A stretch of 64,000 nt of DNA. Source: Labrenzia sp. CE80 (GTDB lineage: Bacteria; Pseudomonadota; Alphaproteobacteria; Rhizobiales; Stappiaceae). Shown here piece by piece: positions 50,393 through 59,578 of this stretch. Positions within the stretch are counted from its first letter, which is position 1. Every line of letters begins with the position of its first letter. The stretch covers positions 1,116,001-1,180,000 of the forward strand of contig NZ_WAJT01000002.1 of NCBI RefSeq assembly GCF_009650605.1, read 5' to 3'. The notes under the pieces are model-generated. The model was not told the DNA's origin. It did no database searches and was given only the letters and a program-made list of their open reading frames with translations. The translations under genes and the position numbers were made by a program.

Positions 50393-51979
50393 ATGATGAA
50401 ATCTTTGCGCATGTCCGCATTGGCCGCGGTTCTCATGGCCACCACATCCGTCGCCGCCATGGCGGAAGTTGTCTATCACCGCGGCAACGCCGCAGATCCG
50501 GAAACACTTGATCAGCACAAGACCTCAACCGTCTATGAGGCGCATATCCTGCGCGATCTCTACGAGGGGCTCGTTGCCTATGGCGCTGATGGCAAGGTCA
50601 TTCCAGGCGTCGCCACCGATTGGGCGGTTTCCGACGACGGCACGACCTACACATTCACCCTGCGCGACGATGCCAAGTGGTCCAATGGCGACCCAGTCGT
50701 CGCTGGTGATTTCGTCTATTCACTGAAGCGGATCATGTCGCCTGAAACCGGTGCGAAATACGCCAATGTCCTCTATCCGATCTTGAATGCGGAAGCCGTC
50801 AACAAGGGTGAAAAGCCGGTTGAGGAGCTTGGCGTCAAGGCAATCGATGACCATACGCTGGAAATTTCGCTGGCCTCCGCTACGCCGTATTTCATCGATC
50901 TTCTGGGCCACCAGACCGGCCTTCCTGTGCATCCGGCCTCGGTTGAAAAATTCGGCACGGATTTCGTCAAGCCGGGCAATATCGTCACCAACGGTGCCTT
51001 TACGCTGACCGAGTTCATTCCGAACGCCCATGTGAAGGCGGAAAAGAACCCGAACTTCCACGGTGCAGCGGATGTTGCTATCGACACGGTCTATTACTAT
51101 CCGACCGAGGATCGCGGCGCTGCGCTGCGCCGTTTCCAGGCCGGCGAGCTTCACACCAACAATGATGCGCCGACCGAGCAGGTTGACTTCATGCGCAAGG
51201 AGCTTGGCGATCAGTTCCATGTCGCGCCTTATTTGGGCACCTACTATTACGCCCTGAACCACGAGGATGAGGTGCTGTCCAATCCGGATGTGCGTCAGGC
51301 ACTGTCCATGGCGATCGATCGGGAGTTCCTGGCCGATGAGATCTGGGGCTCGACCATGGTTGCCGGCTATTCCTTCGTGCCACCGGGCATCGGCAACTAC
51401 GGCGAACCGGCTTTCGCCGACTACAAGGACATGTCCATCATCGATCGTGAGGACAAGGCGATCGAACTGCTGACCAAGGCCGGTTACGGTCCGGACAATC
51501 CTATCACCCTGACCATCAACTACAACACATCCGAAAACCACAAGAACACGGCCGTTGCCATCGCCGACATGTGGAAGCCGCTCGGGGTTGAGGTCGAGAT
51601 GATCAACACCGACACCAAGACCCACTACGCCATGCTTCGTGACCGTGGGGACTTTGATGTCGCCCGGGCCGGCTGGATCGGTGACTATTCCGATCCGCAG
51701 AACTTCCTGTTCATGGTTGAAAGCGACAACGACGGCTTCAACTACGCTCGCTACAACAATCCGGAATACGACAAGCTGATGGATGATGCTGCGGCGACCG
51801 TTGATCTGGAAAAGCGCGCCGACATGCTCAAGCAGGCCGAAGCGATCTTCATGCGCGACCTGCCATTCATCCCGCTGATGTACTACGGCTCCATGAACCT
51901 GGTCTCAGACAAGGTCGCCGGTTTTGAGGACAATCTTCTCAACATCCATCCGAGCCGTTGGATGAGCATTTCCGAGTAA
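50393..51979 (+). CDS. oppA: Oligopeptide ABC transporter substrate-binding protein (OppA-like)
   Basis: 528 residues. Signal peptide MSALAAVLMATTSVAAMA; the mature start is VYHRGNAADPETLDQHKTST, typical of OppA-type SBP_bac_5 proteins. The core is FTLRDDAKWSNGDPVVAGDF, and further on are YYALNHEDEVLSNPDVRQAL and GDYSDPQNFLFM. It captures peptides in the periplasm for the following permeases. GGGGAGATCG lies before the ATG. Confidence 0.92.
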   Translation: MMKSLRMSALAAVLMATTSVAAMAEVVYHRGNAADPETLDQHKTSTVYEAHILRDLYEGLVAYGADGKVIPGVATDWAVSDDGTTYTFTLRDDAKWSNGDPVVAGDFVYSLKRIMSPETGAKYANVLYPILNAEAVNKGEKPVEELGVKAIDDHTLEISLASATPYFIDLLGHQTGLPVHPASVEKFGTDFVKPGNIVTNGAFTLTEFIPNAHVKAEKNPNFHGAADVAIDTVYYYPTEDRGAALRRFQAGELHTNNDAPTEQVDFMRKELGDQFHVAPYLGTYYYALNHEDEVLSNPDVRQALSMAIDREFLADEIWGSTMVAGYSFVPPGIGNYGEPAFADYKDMSIIDREDKAIELLTKAGYGPDNPITLTINYNTSENHKNTAVAIADMWKPLGVEVEMINTDTKTHYAMLRDRGDFDVARAGWIGDYSDPQNFLFMVESDNDGFNYARYNNPEYDKLMDDAAATVDLEKRADMLKQAEAIFMRDLPFIPLMYYGSMNLVSDKVAGFEDNLLNIHPSRWMSISE

Positions 51980-51989
51980 GGCATGATAG

Positions 51990-52018
51990 AAGGCCGGCGG
52001 GTTATCCCGTCGGCCTTT
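51990..52018 (+). terminator. Intercistronic hairpin after oppA
   Basis: AAGGCCGGCGGG and CCCGTCGGCCTT form a 12-bp stem (one G·U) with a TTAT loop and only three Ts. It probably attenuates or stabilises, leaving oppA more highly expressed than the permeases. Confidence 0.65.
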
Positions 52019-52093
52019 GTGCCGGCTGCTTTGAGGTAAGGTGGCGTCAGATCACCGAAAACAACAAGAACATAGAGTATCAAAGGCCAGGTC

Positions 52094-53017
52094 ATGCACC
52101 GCTATGTGCTGGGACGACTGTTGGGGGCGATCCCAACCCTCTTTCTCATTGTCACGATTTCATTTTTCCTCATCCGCATAGCTCCCGGGGGGCCTTTCGA
52201 TCTGGAGCGGCCGCTCGAAGCCAAGGTGATGGAAAATCTCAATCGGATCTACCATCTGGATCAGCCGCTCTGGAACCAGTATCTGCTGTACCTGAAGAGC
52301 ATTGCAGCGCTCGATTTTGGCCCGAGTTTTTATTTTCGCGACTTCACGATCAATGAGCTTTTCGCCCAGAGCCTGCCGATTTCGATTCAGCTGGGACTGA
52401 CTGCTCTGTGCGTTGCGCTTTTTGTCGGCGGCGTGCTTGGGATCATCGCGGCTCTGCGTCAGAACCAGGCCACTGACTACACCGTCATGACCGCAGCAAC
52501 CTTGGGCGTGACCATTCCCAATTTTGTCATTGCACCGATCTTGACGCTCACCCTGGGTGTCTGGCTCGGCTGGCTTCCGGTCGGCGGCTGGAACGGCGGG
52601 GCATTCCTCAATGTGATCCTGCCGGTGGTCACATTGGCTCTGCCTCAGGTGGCGGTGGTCGCGCGCCTGACCCGCGGGTCGATGATCGAGGCCTTGAGAT
52701 CAAATCATGTGCGCACGGCGCGGGCTTATGGCCTGAGCAACTACATGGTCATCGTTGTCCACGCCCTGCGCGGCGCGGTCCTGCCTGTGGTGTCTTATCT
52801 GGGTCCTGCAGCCGCCGCCCTGCTGACCGGCTCGGTCGTGGTCGAAACCATCTTCGGCATCCCCGGCATTGGCCGCTATTTCGTTCAGGGCGCGCTCAAC
52901 CGTGACTACACGCTCGTCATGGGTACTGTCGTTGTCGTCGCCTGTTTCGTCATCCTGTTCAACCTCATCGTGGATCTGCTCTATGCGCTGCTCGATCCGC
53001 GTGTGCGCTACGATTGA
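52094..53017 (+). CDS. oppB: Oligopeptide ABC transporter permease (OppB-like)
   Basis: 307 residues. The N-terminus MHRYVLGRLLGAIPTLFLIV is characteristic of OppB, the EAA loop is RTARAYGLSNYMVIVVHALR, and TGSVVVETIFGIPGIGRYFV is the conserved C-terminal part. It forms the channel with OppC, encoded 11 nt downstream. Confidence 0.93.
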   Translation: MHRYVLGRLLGAIPTLFLIVTISFFLIRIAPGGPFDLERPLEAKVMENLNRIYHLDQPLWNQYLLYLKSIAALDFGPSFYFRDFTINELFAQSLPISIQLGLTALCVALFVGGVLGIIAALRQNQATDYTVMTAATLGVTIPNFVIAPILTLTLGVWLGWLPVGGWNGGAFLNVILPVVTLALPQVAVVARLTRGSMIEALRSNHVRTARAYGLSNYMVIVVHALRGAVLPVVSYLGPAAAALLTGSVVVETIFGIPGIGRYFVQGALNRDYTLVMGTVVVVACFVILFNLIVDLLYALLDPRVRYD

Positions 53018-53028
53018 GGAGAGCCGGC

Positions 53029-54156
53029 ATGACCACAACTTCGCTAGAGACCGGCAAGACCCCGGCCAAGGGACGCTCGCTTTGGGATGACGCCCGCGAC
53101 CGCCTGCTTGCCAACCGGGCCGCTGTCGCCAGCATGATTGTTCTTTCGGCAATCACCTTGATCTCCATCCTTGGCCCGATGCTGTCGCCTCATTCCTTCG
53201 ACAAGGTCTATCGCGGCTACGTCAAGGTGCCGGCCAGCCTCTCGGCCTATCCCAAGCCTGACGAGATCGAGCCGGCGTTTCGCGCCCTCCTGAAGCGCGC
53301 GCGGGTCACCATCGTTGACTATGCCCGCGAAGGCGATGGGGTGGTCGTGGACATCGCCTCCAAACGTGAGATTGATCCGCGAACCGTCCGCTACGTCGAC
53401 CGCAGCGACATGTTTGAAAATGCCGTGCTCGAAGGCTTTTCGGCGGACAAGAAGTCAGCGGTGCTCAGGGCGGATATCAACTTCGTGCACTTCTATTTCG
53501 GCACGGATGCAAACGGCCGGGACATGATGACCCGAACCTTCATTGCCGGGCGCGTCTCCCTGACCATCGGTCTTCTGGCGACAGTGGTGGCCATCACCAT
53601 CGGCGTCATTTATGGGGCGACGTCCGGCTATCTCGGCGGGCGCATTGACCAGATGATGATGCGGATTGTCGATGTGCTTTATTCGCTGCCCTTCATCTTC
53701 TTCGTCATCATGCTGGTGGTCTTCTTCGGCCGGAATTTCATCCTGATGTTCATCGCGGTCGGTGCGGTGGAATGGTTGGATATGGCGCGTATCGTCCGTG
53801 GCCAGACGTTGACCATCAAGCGCCAGGAGTACGTTCAGGCGGCCGAAGCCATGGGCGTCAGCGACGGCGGCATCCTGAAACGGCATATCATTCCCAACAC
53901 GCTCGGACCGGTGGTTGTTTATATGACGCTGCTGGTGCCGAAGGTCATTCTTCTGGAAAGCTTCCTGTCCTTCCTCGGCCTTGGTGTGCAGGAGCCGATG
54001 ACCAGCTGGGGGGTTCTGATTTCCGAAGGCGCACGCAACCTGCAAGGCGCGCCCTGGATGTTGATCTTCCCGTCGATCTTCCTGACCTCAACGCTGTTTG
54101 CGTTGAACTTCATAGGTGACGGTCTGCGCGATGCGCTGGATCCCAAGGACAGGTGA
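53029..54156 (+). CDS. oppC: Oligopeptide ABC transporter permease (OppC-like) with periplasmic insertion
   Basis: 375 residues from the ATG at 53029, with GAGGAG upstream; the longer frame starts with TTG. After the first span (AAVASMIVLSAITLISILGP), about 120 residues form a charged periplasmic insertion (SAYPKPDEIEPAFRALLKRA to SADKKSAVLRADINFVHFYF) absent from ordinary ~300-residue OppC proteins. The permease core follows: FGTDANGRDMMTRTFIAGRV and the EAA loop QAAEAMGVSDGGILKRHIIP. The insertion may contact substrate or OppA. Confidence 0.92.
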   Translation: MTTTSLETGKTPAKGRSLWDDARDRLLANRAAVASMIVLSAITLISILGPMLSPHSFDKVYRGYVKVPASLSAYPKPDEIEPAFRALLKRARVTIVDYAREGDGVVVDIASKREIDPRTVRYVDRSDMFENAVLEGFSADKKSAVLRADINFVHFYFGTDANGRDMMTRTFIAGRVSLTIGLLATVVAITIGVIYGATSGYLGGRIDQMMMRIVDVLYSLPFIFFVIMLVVFFGRNFILMFIAVGAVEWLDMARIVRGQTLTIKRQEYVQAAEAMGVSDGGILKRHIIPNTLGPVVVYMTLLVPKVILLESFLSFLGLGVQEPMTSWGVLISEGARNLQGAPWMLIFPSIFLTSTLFALNFIGDGLRDALDPKDR

Positions 54157-54166
54157 GGGGAAGACG

Positions 54167-55789
54167 ATGACCGAAACAGACACCAAGCCGGCTCTCACGA
54201 TCAGCGGCCTGACTGTGAACTTCGAAACTCCAACGGGCCCCGTTCACGCTGTCCGCGGAGTGGACATCAACGTCAGGGCTGGCGAGACCGTTGCCATCGT
54301 CGGTGAGAGTGGCTCTGGCAAGAGCCAGACGATGATGGCCGCCATGGGACTGCTGGCCTCAAATGGCCGGACGTCGGGCGAAGTGACCTATCAGGACCGG
54401 AACATCCTCGGGATGTCGATCCGTGAACTCAATCAGGTGCGCGGCAAGAAGATCACCATGATCTTTCAGGAACCGATGACCTCGCTTGACCCGCTTTACA
54501 CCATTGGTCGCCAGCTCGCAGAGCCCATGGTGGTTCATGGCGGGCTGTCCTGGAAGGCGGCGCAGGCGAAAGCGCTCGAGCTGCTGACGCTCGTCAACAT
54601 TCCCGAGCCCGATCGCAAGATAAAGGCCTATCCTTACGAGCTATCGGGCGGCCAACGCCAGCGCGTAATGATTGCCATGGCGCTGGCCAACGATCCGGAT
54701 GTGCTGATCGCCGACGAGCCGACGACGGCGCTCGATGTCACCACGCAGGCCCAGATCCTCGAGCTGCTGGCCGATCTGCAAAAGCGCCTCGGCATGGCGG
54801 TCATTTTCATCACCCACGACCTCGGCATCGTCCGCAAGATCGCCGACCGTGTTTATGTGATGAAGGACGGGGAGGTCGTGGAGACAGGTGAGACCAGGTC
54901 GATTTTCGAGACGCCGGCCCACCCCTACACACGTATGCTGCTGGATGCCGAACCAACCGGATCCAAGGCGGTCGCGGACCCAAAAGCGCCGATCTTGTTG
55001 GAGGCGCAAAAGATCCAGGTGGCCTTCGCCCTTGATGCCGGGTTTCTGACGCCTTCGCATGTGTTGAAGGCGGTGGATGATGTCTCCTTTTCGCTGCGCC
55101 GTGGCCAGACACTCGGCATTGTCGGAGAGAGTGGATCGGGCAAATCGACCCTTGGCCGTGCCGTCCTCAATCTGTTGCCTGCGTCAGGCCGGGTCGTTTT
55201 CAACGGTGAGCTGATTTCCGGCAAGAACCGGACCTCCATGCGCGCCCTGCGCCGGAACATGCAGCTGGTGTTCCAGGATCCTTTCGGCTCTCTCAGTCCG
55301 CGTCTGACCGTCGGTCAAATTATCTCTGAGGGTCTGTTGGTTCATGAGCCGTCCCTCTCGGCCAGGGAGCGGGACGAGAGAGCTTGCCAGGCGCTGGAAG
55401 AGGTCGCTCTCGACCCGGTCATGCGCAATCGCTATCCGCATGAGTTTTCCGGAGGGCAGCGCCAGCGTATCGCCATTGCCCGCACGATGGTGCTGAAGCC
55501 CGATCTTGTGGTGCTTGACGAGCCGACGTCGGCACTGGACCGGACCATTCAGAAGCAGATCGTGGATCTTCTTCGTGATCTGCAGACCGCCCATGGCTTG
55601 ACCTATCTCTTCATCAGCCATGATCTTGCGGTCGTGCGCGCGATTGCTGACACGGTGATGGTGATGCAGCACGGGAGGGTGGTCGAGGCCGGTCAAACGG
55701 AAGACATCTTCGAGGCGCCGCAAAGCCCCTACACCAAGGAACTGATCGGAGCGGCGCTGTTGACCCAGAGCCATCTGGCCGAGGGTTAG
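54167..55789 (+). CDS. Oligopeptide ABC transporter, fused double ATP-binding protein (OppD-OppF)
   Basis: 540 residues from the ATG at 54167, with GAGGGGA upstream. Domain 1: GESGSGKSQTMMAAMG, signature LSGGQRQR, VLIADEPTTALD. Domain 2: GESGSGKSTLGRAVLN, FSGGQRQR, LVVLDEPTSALD. Both have the peptide-transporter C-terminal extension (HPYTRMLLDAEP, SPYTKELIGAAL). It powers import by OppB/OppC and is the last gene of the four-gene unit. Confidence 0.93.
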   Translation: MTETDTKPALTISGLTVNFETPTGPVHAVRGVDINVRAGETVAIVGESGSGKSQTMMAAMGLLASNGRTSGEVTYQDRNILGMSIRELNQVRGKKITMIFQEPMTSLDPLYTIGRQLAEPMVVHGGLSWKAAQAKALELLTLVNIPEPDRKIKAYPYELSGGQRQRVMIAMALANDPDVLIADEPTTALDVTTQAQILELLADLQKRLGMAVIFITHDLGIVRKIADRVYVMKDGEVVETGETRSIFETPAHPYTRMLLDAEPTGSKAVADPKAPILLEAQKIQVAFALDAGFLTPSHVLKAVDDVSFSLRRGQTLGIVGESGSGKSTLGRAVLNLLPASGRVVFNGELISGKNRTSMRALRRNMQLVFQDPFGSLSPRLTVGQIISEGLLVHEPSLSARERDERACQALEEVALDPVMRNRYPHEFSGGQRQRIAIARTMVLKPDLVVLDEPTSALDRTIQKQIVDLLRDLQTAHGLTYLFISHDLAVVRAIADTVMVMQHGRVVEAGQTEDIFEAPQSPYTKELIGAALLTQSHLAEG

Positions 55790-55838
55790 CGGGTGCCGTT
55801 CGGGGGCTTGGCTAAAGCATCTAGGCGGATCTGGTGGT

Positions 55839-56576
55839 TCAGATGGACAGATGACCTGATCCGTTGTCTTTGAAAACAGCCTTGTGCACTTCCGGCGCCA
55901 GTTTCGCGAGGGACAGGCCAATATGATCGTTCAACATACGTTGGGCGCTATCGGCCTCGCGCTGCTCCATCGCTTCGACAATCTCCCGGTGAGGGTCTGA
56001 CTTGAGTTCGTCCCAGAGAATGTTGCCCTGGTGCCGGGAGACCACAAAGCGGTGCAGCTGGATTAGGGTGCGCTTCAGGATCGGTTCAAGCATGGGCATA
56101 TCCGCAATCTGGAAGATGCCCATGTGAAAGGCTCGGTCGACTTCGGTGCAGGCAAATACATCGCGCTGTGATCTGCACGTCAGATAGAGCGTCGCCAGCT
56201 CGCGCAACCTCTCGCAATCGCAGCCAGTCGCGCGGGCGGCAGCCCTCTCCATGCCAGCACATTCCAGATTGAGACGTACCCTGACCAGAACGGCGGCCTC
56301 CTCGTCGGTGGTCCGGGTCACATAAGTTCCCTGATAGCCGCGGCGGTCAACCAGGCCGTTTTCCTGCAGCGAAAGCAGGGCCTCACGGACTGTCCCCTGA
56401 GAACAGTCAAATTCGGCGGCAAGGGATTGTTCAGTAATCGGACTGTCGGGCGTCAAGATTCCCAGCAAGATCTGTCGTTTGAGCGATTTGTAGACGGCCC
56501 TGGACTTCCGCGCGCCTTTTGGCACGGCAAATTGGCCAGTCTCAACCTCGGTTGCCCCAACCTCGGTAATTGTCAT
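55839..56576 (-). CDS. GntR-family (FadR/FCD subclass) transcriptional regulator
   Basis: 245 residues from the ATG at 56576; the frame to 56621 adds no conserved sequence. The winged HTH has KRQILLGILTPDSPITEQSL, AAEFDCSQGTVREALLSLQE and NGLVDRRGYQGTYV. The C-terminal FCD domain has EVDRAFHMGIFQIADMP and SDPHREIVEAMEQREADSAQ, with candidate metal-binding His. It is convergent with the opp operon and next to the dipeptidase gene, so it probably controls peptide uptake or hydrolysis. Confidence 0.9.
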   Translation of the reverse strand: MTITEVGATEVETGQFAVPKGARKSRAVYKSLKRQILLGILTPDSPITEQSLAAEFDCSQGTVREALLSLQENGLVDRRGYQGTYVTRTTDEEAAVLVRVRLNLECAGMERAAARATGCDCERLRELATLYLTCRSQRDVFACTEVDRAFHMGIFQIADMPMLEPILKRTLIQLHRFVVSRHQGNILWDELKSDPHREIVEAMEQREADSAQRMLNDHIGLSLAKLAPEVHKAVFKDNGSGHLSI

Positions 56577-56669
56577 ATGCCTGCTGTCCCCCCAGCAACG
56601 GCACGACACATCTCTTTGCATGTCCAGGCACCAGCTTCCTACCCAAAAGGCAGGCGCCCAAACGATCGG

Positions 56670-56702
56670 CCCACGGCTTGAGGAGATGCCTCAAGCCGTG
56701 GG
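56670..56702. repeat. Perfect 14-bp inverted repeat hairpin
   Basis: CCCACGGCTTGAGG - AGATG - CCTCAAGCCGTGGG, about 94 bp upstream of the GntR start. There is no T-run on either side. It may be an attenuator, a regulator site or a palindromic repeat unit. Confidence 0.7.
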
Positions 56703-56768
56703 AACAGCGCTGTCGATGGGGTCGTGCGTGTTCCTTTTCCCTACCTGCCGCGCTTCCGGTTGCGTGTC

Positions 56769-56876
56769 TTAATCCTTGAAACGAGCAGTTTGCCTTTTGG
56801 CGGGTGCCCGGTAGCGGCCTGTTTCGGCCTTCAGGTTGGACATCTTCTTCCGGCGTTGCCGCAGGTTGTATTTCAT
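56769..56876 (-). CDS. Possible small basic protein
   Basis: A 35-codon frame from the ATG at 56876 (MKYNLRQRRKKMSNLKAETG, then RYRAPAKRQTARFKD). It is rich in Arg and Lys. No family is recognised and the ribosome-binding site is weak, so it may be chance. Mentioned because the composition is unusual for this GC-rich DNA. Confidence 0.25.
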   Translation of the reverse strand: MKYNLRQRRKKMSNLKAETGRYRAPAKRQTARFKD

Positions 56877-57053
56877 TCTTAACGCCTGAATCGGCTCTGA
56901 AACAGGAGATCGGCTGCCCTCACGGACTGAAATGCAACCACACCGATTAGCGTTTGTCGCAAAAGTGTAACAAAGACGGTCCCAAAATCCTCCGAAACTT
57001 TCCGAAACTGACAATGTATAAGATCACAAATGCGCGATCAGGGGCATTTTTGA

Positions 57054-58127
57054 TCAATTCTGTGTGCGTTCAAGCACGGAGAGCCAGTTTTTATACGCAA
57101 TTTTAACAATGAGATCCTCGCCAAATCCGGCCTTGCGAAACGCCTCGATCAGTGCCGGCAATTTGGCCGAGTCGGAAACCGCGCTGGGCGTCATGCAGCC
57201 ATCGTAGTCCGAACCGAGGGCGACGCCGTCCTCACCGAGGCGCTCCACCAGATAGGCCACATGCCTAGCCATGACCTCCAGGGGCGTGTCGCGTTTGTAG
57301 GCGCCGTCCTCGCGCAGGAAGGCGACGTGGAAATTCAGCCCGACCAGGCCCTTGCTCTCGCGGATTGCATCCAGCTGCTTGTCCGTGAGGTTTCTCGCAT
57401 TCTGGCATAGAGAATGAACGTTGGAGTGACTGGCGACGAGGGGCGCGCTGCTGAGACGGGCAACGTCCCAAAAGCCCTTCTCGTTGAGGTGGGACAGGTC
57501 GATCAGGATGCCCAGATCATTGCAAGCGGCAACCAGTGCTTTGCCCGCATCGGTCAGGCCGGGGCCAATGTCGGGGGAAGCGGGGAACTGCATCGGCACA
57601 CCATGGGCAAACGCATTGCTCCGGCTCCAGACCGGTCCGAGTGAGCGCAGGCCCGCGCCATGGAGAACCTCCAGGGCGTCGAAATCCGTGTCAATCGCCT
57701 CTGCGCCTTCGATATGCAGGGAGATCGCCAGAATGCCGCGCTCGATACAATCCCGGATCTCGCGCACCGTCCGGCAGATGCGGATCTGGCCTTCCGATTG
57801 ACGCTCGAGCCGGTAGGCCTCCGATGCCATCTTCATCGTGAAGCCGAGCGCCTCGGCCTGTCCAATCTCGGCATAGTTTTGCGGATCGTTCGGATTGTAG
57901 GGCTTGGAGAAGTCCTGGTGGATATTGGAGGGCACGAACATGGCAAACAGTCCGCCGGCAAAGCCACCTTCGCGTGCCCGAGGCAGATCGATATGTCCGG
58001 TCTCGGAGCGCTCAAAGAAATCGGTCTCCTGGTCGGTGCCCCGGGCAACCACCCGTTTCAGGAGCGTGTCATTGTGGCCGTCGAAAACGGGAATGGGGGA
58101 TGAGGCAGACGGGGAGATGGCAGTCAT
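57054..58127 (-). CDS. Membrane dipeptidase (peptidase family M19)
   Basis: 357 residues from the ATG at 58127; extra upstream codons to 58298 are not conserved in character. Metal-site motifs of the M19 (renal dipeptidase) family: VFDGHNDTLL (His and Asp), HIEGAEAIDTD (Glu), ILIDLSHLNEKGFWDVA, VASHSNVHSLCQNARNLTDK and LGSDYDG. A zinc-dependent dipeptidase cleaving L-Xaa-D/L-Xaa dipeptides. It lies beside the opp importer and the GntR regulator, which is consistent with degrading imported peptides. No signal peptide is seen, so probably cytoplasmic. Confidence 0.92.
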   Translation of the reverse strand: MTAISPSASSPIPVFDGHNDTLLKRVVARGTDQETDFFERSETGHIDLPRAREGGFAGGLFAMFVPSNIHQDFSKPYNPNDPQNYAEIGQAEALGFTMKMASEAYRLERQSEGQIRICRTVREIRDCIERGILAISLHIEGAEAIDTDFDALEVLHGAGLRSLGPVWSRSNAFAHGVPMQFPASPDIGPGLTDAGKALVAACNDLGILIDLSHLNEKGFWDVARLSSAPLVASHSNVHSLCQNARNLTDKQLDAIRESKGLVGLNFHVAFLREDGAYKRDTPLEVMARHVAYLVERLGEDGVALGSDYDGCMTPSAVSDSAKLPALIEAFRKAGFGEDLIVKIAYKNWLSVLERTQN

Positions 58128-58343
58128 GGAATATCCGGCAAGAGAGGAGGGCCCGGAAAACAGGCGGGCAAAAACAGGAAGGACCCTCAAGGTGGCCCTT
58201 TTTGAGCGCGCTGGAAAGACCTGGTTATCGAAAATGTGACCAGACGGCAGGGCCTTGCTCCACAAAGCACCTTGCCAAGACGTGCCCTTCTGGCCCATGA
58301 CAGGGACATTGCTGCATCTTTTTATAAAATCATCGGAGTTTTC

Positions 58344-59084
58344 ATGCCGAGGAAGTTGAACGACCCGTCCCTGATGGACTTTCCTGTGGGCGATGTGTCC
58401 CAGTCAGGCGATCGGTCTCATGTGTCGCGCCGCCTGTTTACGCTGGGCGGCCTCGCGGGTCTCGCCCTGCCGCTGGCCGGCTGCTACACTGTTGGCCTTC
58501 CGGGCCAGCCGCCCCTGCCGGACGAAACCTTTGACTATGATGCGGCCTATGCCGCCCTTCCCGACGGCGAATTCACCTGGCCGGCCATCAACTACAAGGC
58601 CTTCGACAGCAAGTTCCTGCGCCAGGTCGTAGACTACAAATCCCGTGAAAAGCCGGGCACGATCATCGTCGATCCCTACAACAACTTTCTCTACTGGACT
58701 TTGAGCCCGAAAAAGGCCCTGCGCTACGGCATTGGCGTTGGCCGGGCCGGCTTTGCCTGGTCGGGCGAGGCACTGATCCGGGTCAAGCGCGAACATCCTA
58801 TCTGGCGCCCTCCACGGGAAATGATCGCCCGCAAGCCGTCCCTGGAACGCTACTGGAAAGACGGCTATCCCGCCGGCCTCAAGAACCCGCTCGGCGCAAG
58901 GGCGATGGATTTGTGGCAAGGCTCGGTGGACACGCTCTACCGCATTCACGGCACGAACCAGCCCAAGAGCATTGGCACGAGCGCATCCTCCGGCTGCATC
59001 CGCATGTGGCAGCAGGACGTGATCGACCTGTTCGAGCGCGTTCCGCTCAGAACCAAGGTCATCGTGCTGAAGGAGGATGAGTAG
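58344..59084 (+). CDS. L,D-transpeptidase (YkuD family)
   Basis: 246 residues from the ATG at 58344. A twin-arginine-like leader with lipobox (SRRLFTLGGLAGLALPLAGC) suggests a lipoprotein. The YkuD domain contains PGTIIVDPYNNFLYWTLSP, YGIGVGRAGFAWSGEALI and the catalytic HGTNQPKSIGTSASSGCIRM with His and Cys. It crosslinks peptidoglycan (3-3 links) or attaches proteins to it in the periplasm, as ErfK/YbiS/YnhG do. Confidence 0.93.
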   Translation: MPRKLNDPSLMDFPVGDVSQSGDRSHVSRRLFTLGGLAGLALPLAGCYTVGLPGQPPLPDETFDYDAAYAALPDGEFTWPAINYKAFDSKFLRQVVDYKSREKPGTIIVDPYNNFLYWTLSPKKALRYGIGVGRAGFAWSGEALIRVKREHPIWRPPREMIARKPSLERYWKDGYPAGLKNPLGARAMDLWQGSVDTLYRIHGTNQPKSIGTSASSGCIRMWQQDVIDLFERVPLRTKVIVLKEDE

Positions 59085-59104
59085 TCGAAAGGGGTGATTA
59101 TAAT

Positions 59105-59530
59105 ATGGATATAGTAGGGCCGCTATTTATTGGTTTTTTATTGTTTTTACTTCCGATTTTGCCATTCTTTTTTTCTGTCTTTAAATTTTATGCGCCGAGG
59201 GGTCGTGGTGCGGTTTCTCAGAATCTAAATTTCTTTGGGATTATTGCGACTCCAATTTGTATAGGGTTTTTGTACTTTCTAATTGAGCCGTTACTTCATA
59301 TTTCTTCGACGGCTAAGTATATGGGTATGGCATATATTCTCTTTTCGCTAAAATTCGCGGCAGCCCCACAGCTCATTCTCGCGGTTTGTTTTTTCCTGAC
59401 TGGAAGGCTAGCCGGTATTTTATTGTGGCGCATTAAGAATGGCCGCACTCAGTTGATCCCAGAAAGGGTGATTGAGCCCGCTCCTATTTCCTCTGAAAAA
59501 GCGAAGATCCTCTATCAATTTAAAAGGTAG
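59105..59530 (+). CDS. AT-rich membrane protein of unknown function
   Basis: 141 residues with AAGGGG before the ATG. Four hydrophobic spans are visible (LFIGFLLFLLPILPFFFSVF, FFGIIATPICIGFLYFLIEP, MAYILFSLKFAAAPQLILAV, and the adjacent FFLTGRLAGILLW). The AT-rich codon use contrasts with both neighbours, which suggests horizontal acquisition. It starts 20 nt after the transpeptidase and ends just before a hairpin (59538-59578). No homologue comes to mind. Confidence 0.6.
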   Translation: MDIVGPLFIGFLLFLLPILPFFFSVFKFYAPRGRGAVSQNLNFFGIIATPICIGFLYFLIEPLLHISSTAKYMGMAYILFSLKFAAAPQLILAVCFFLTGRLAGILLWRIKNGRTQLIPERVIEPAPISSEKAKILYQFKR

Positions 59531-59537
59531 GGGGAAC

Positions 59538-59578
59538 CCGGTTTCAGGTGGTTTAGCAGTCTAACTGCCTGAAACCGG
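59538..59578. repeat. Large hairpin at the convergent end of the AT-rich gene and hemolysin III gene
   Basis: CCGGTTTCAGG and CCTGAAACCGG form a perfect 11-bp stem, with an inner TTAG / CTAA stem. The stop codon of the hemolysin III gene lies in the inner loop. It may stabilise both 3' ends or mark the border of the inserted AT-rich gene. Confidence 0.55.
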
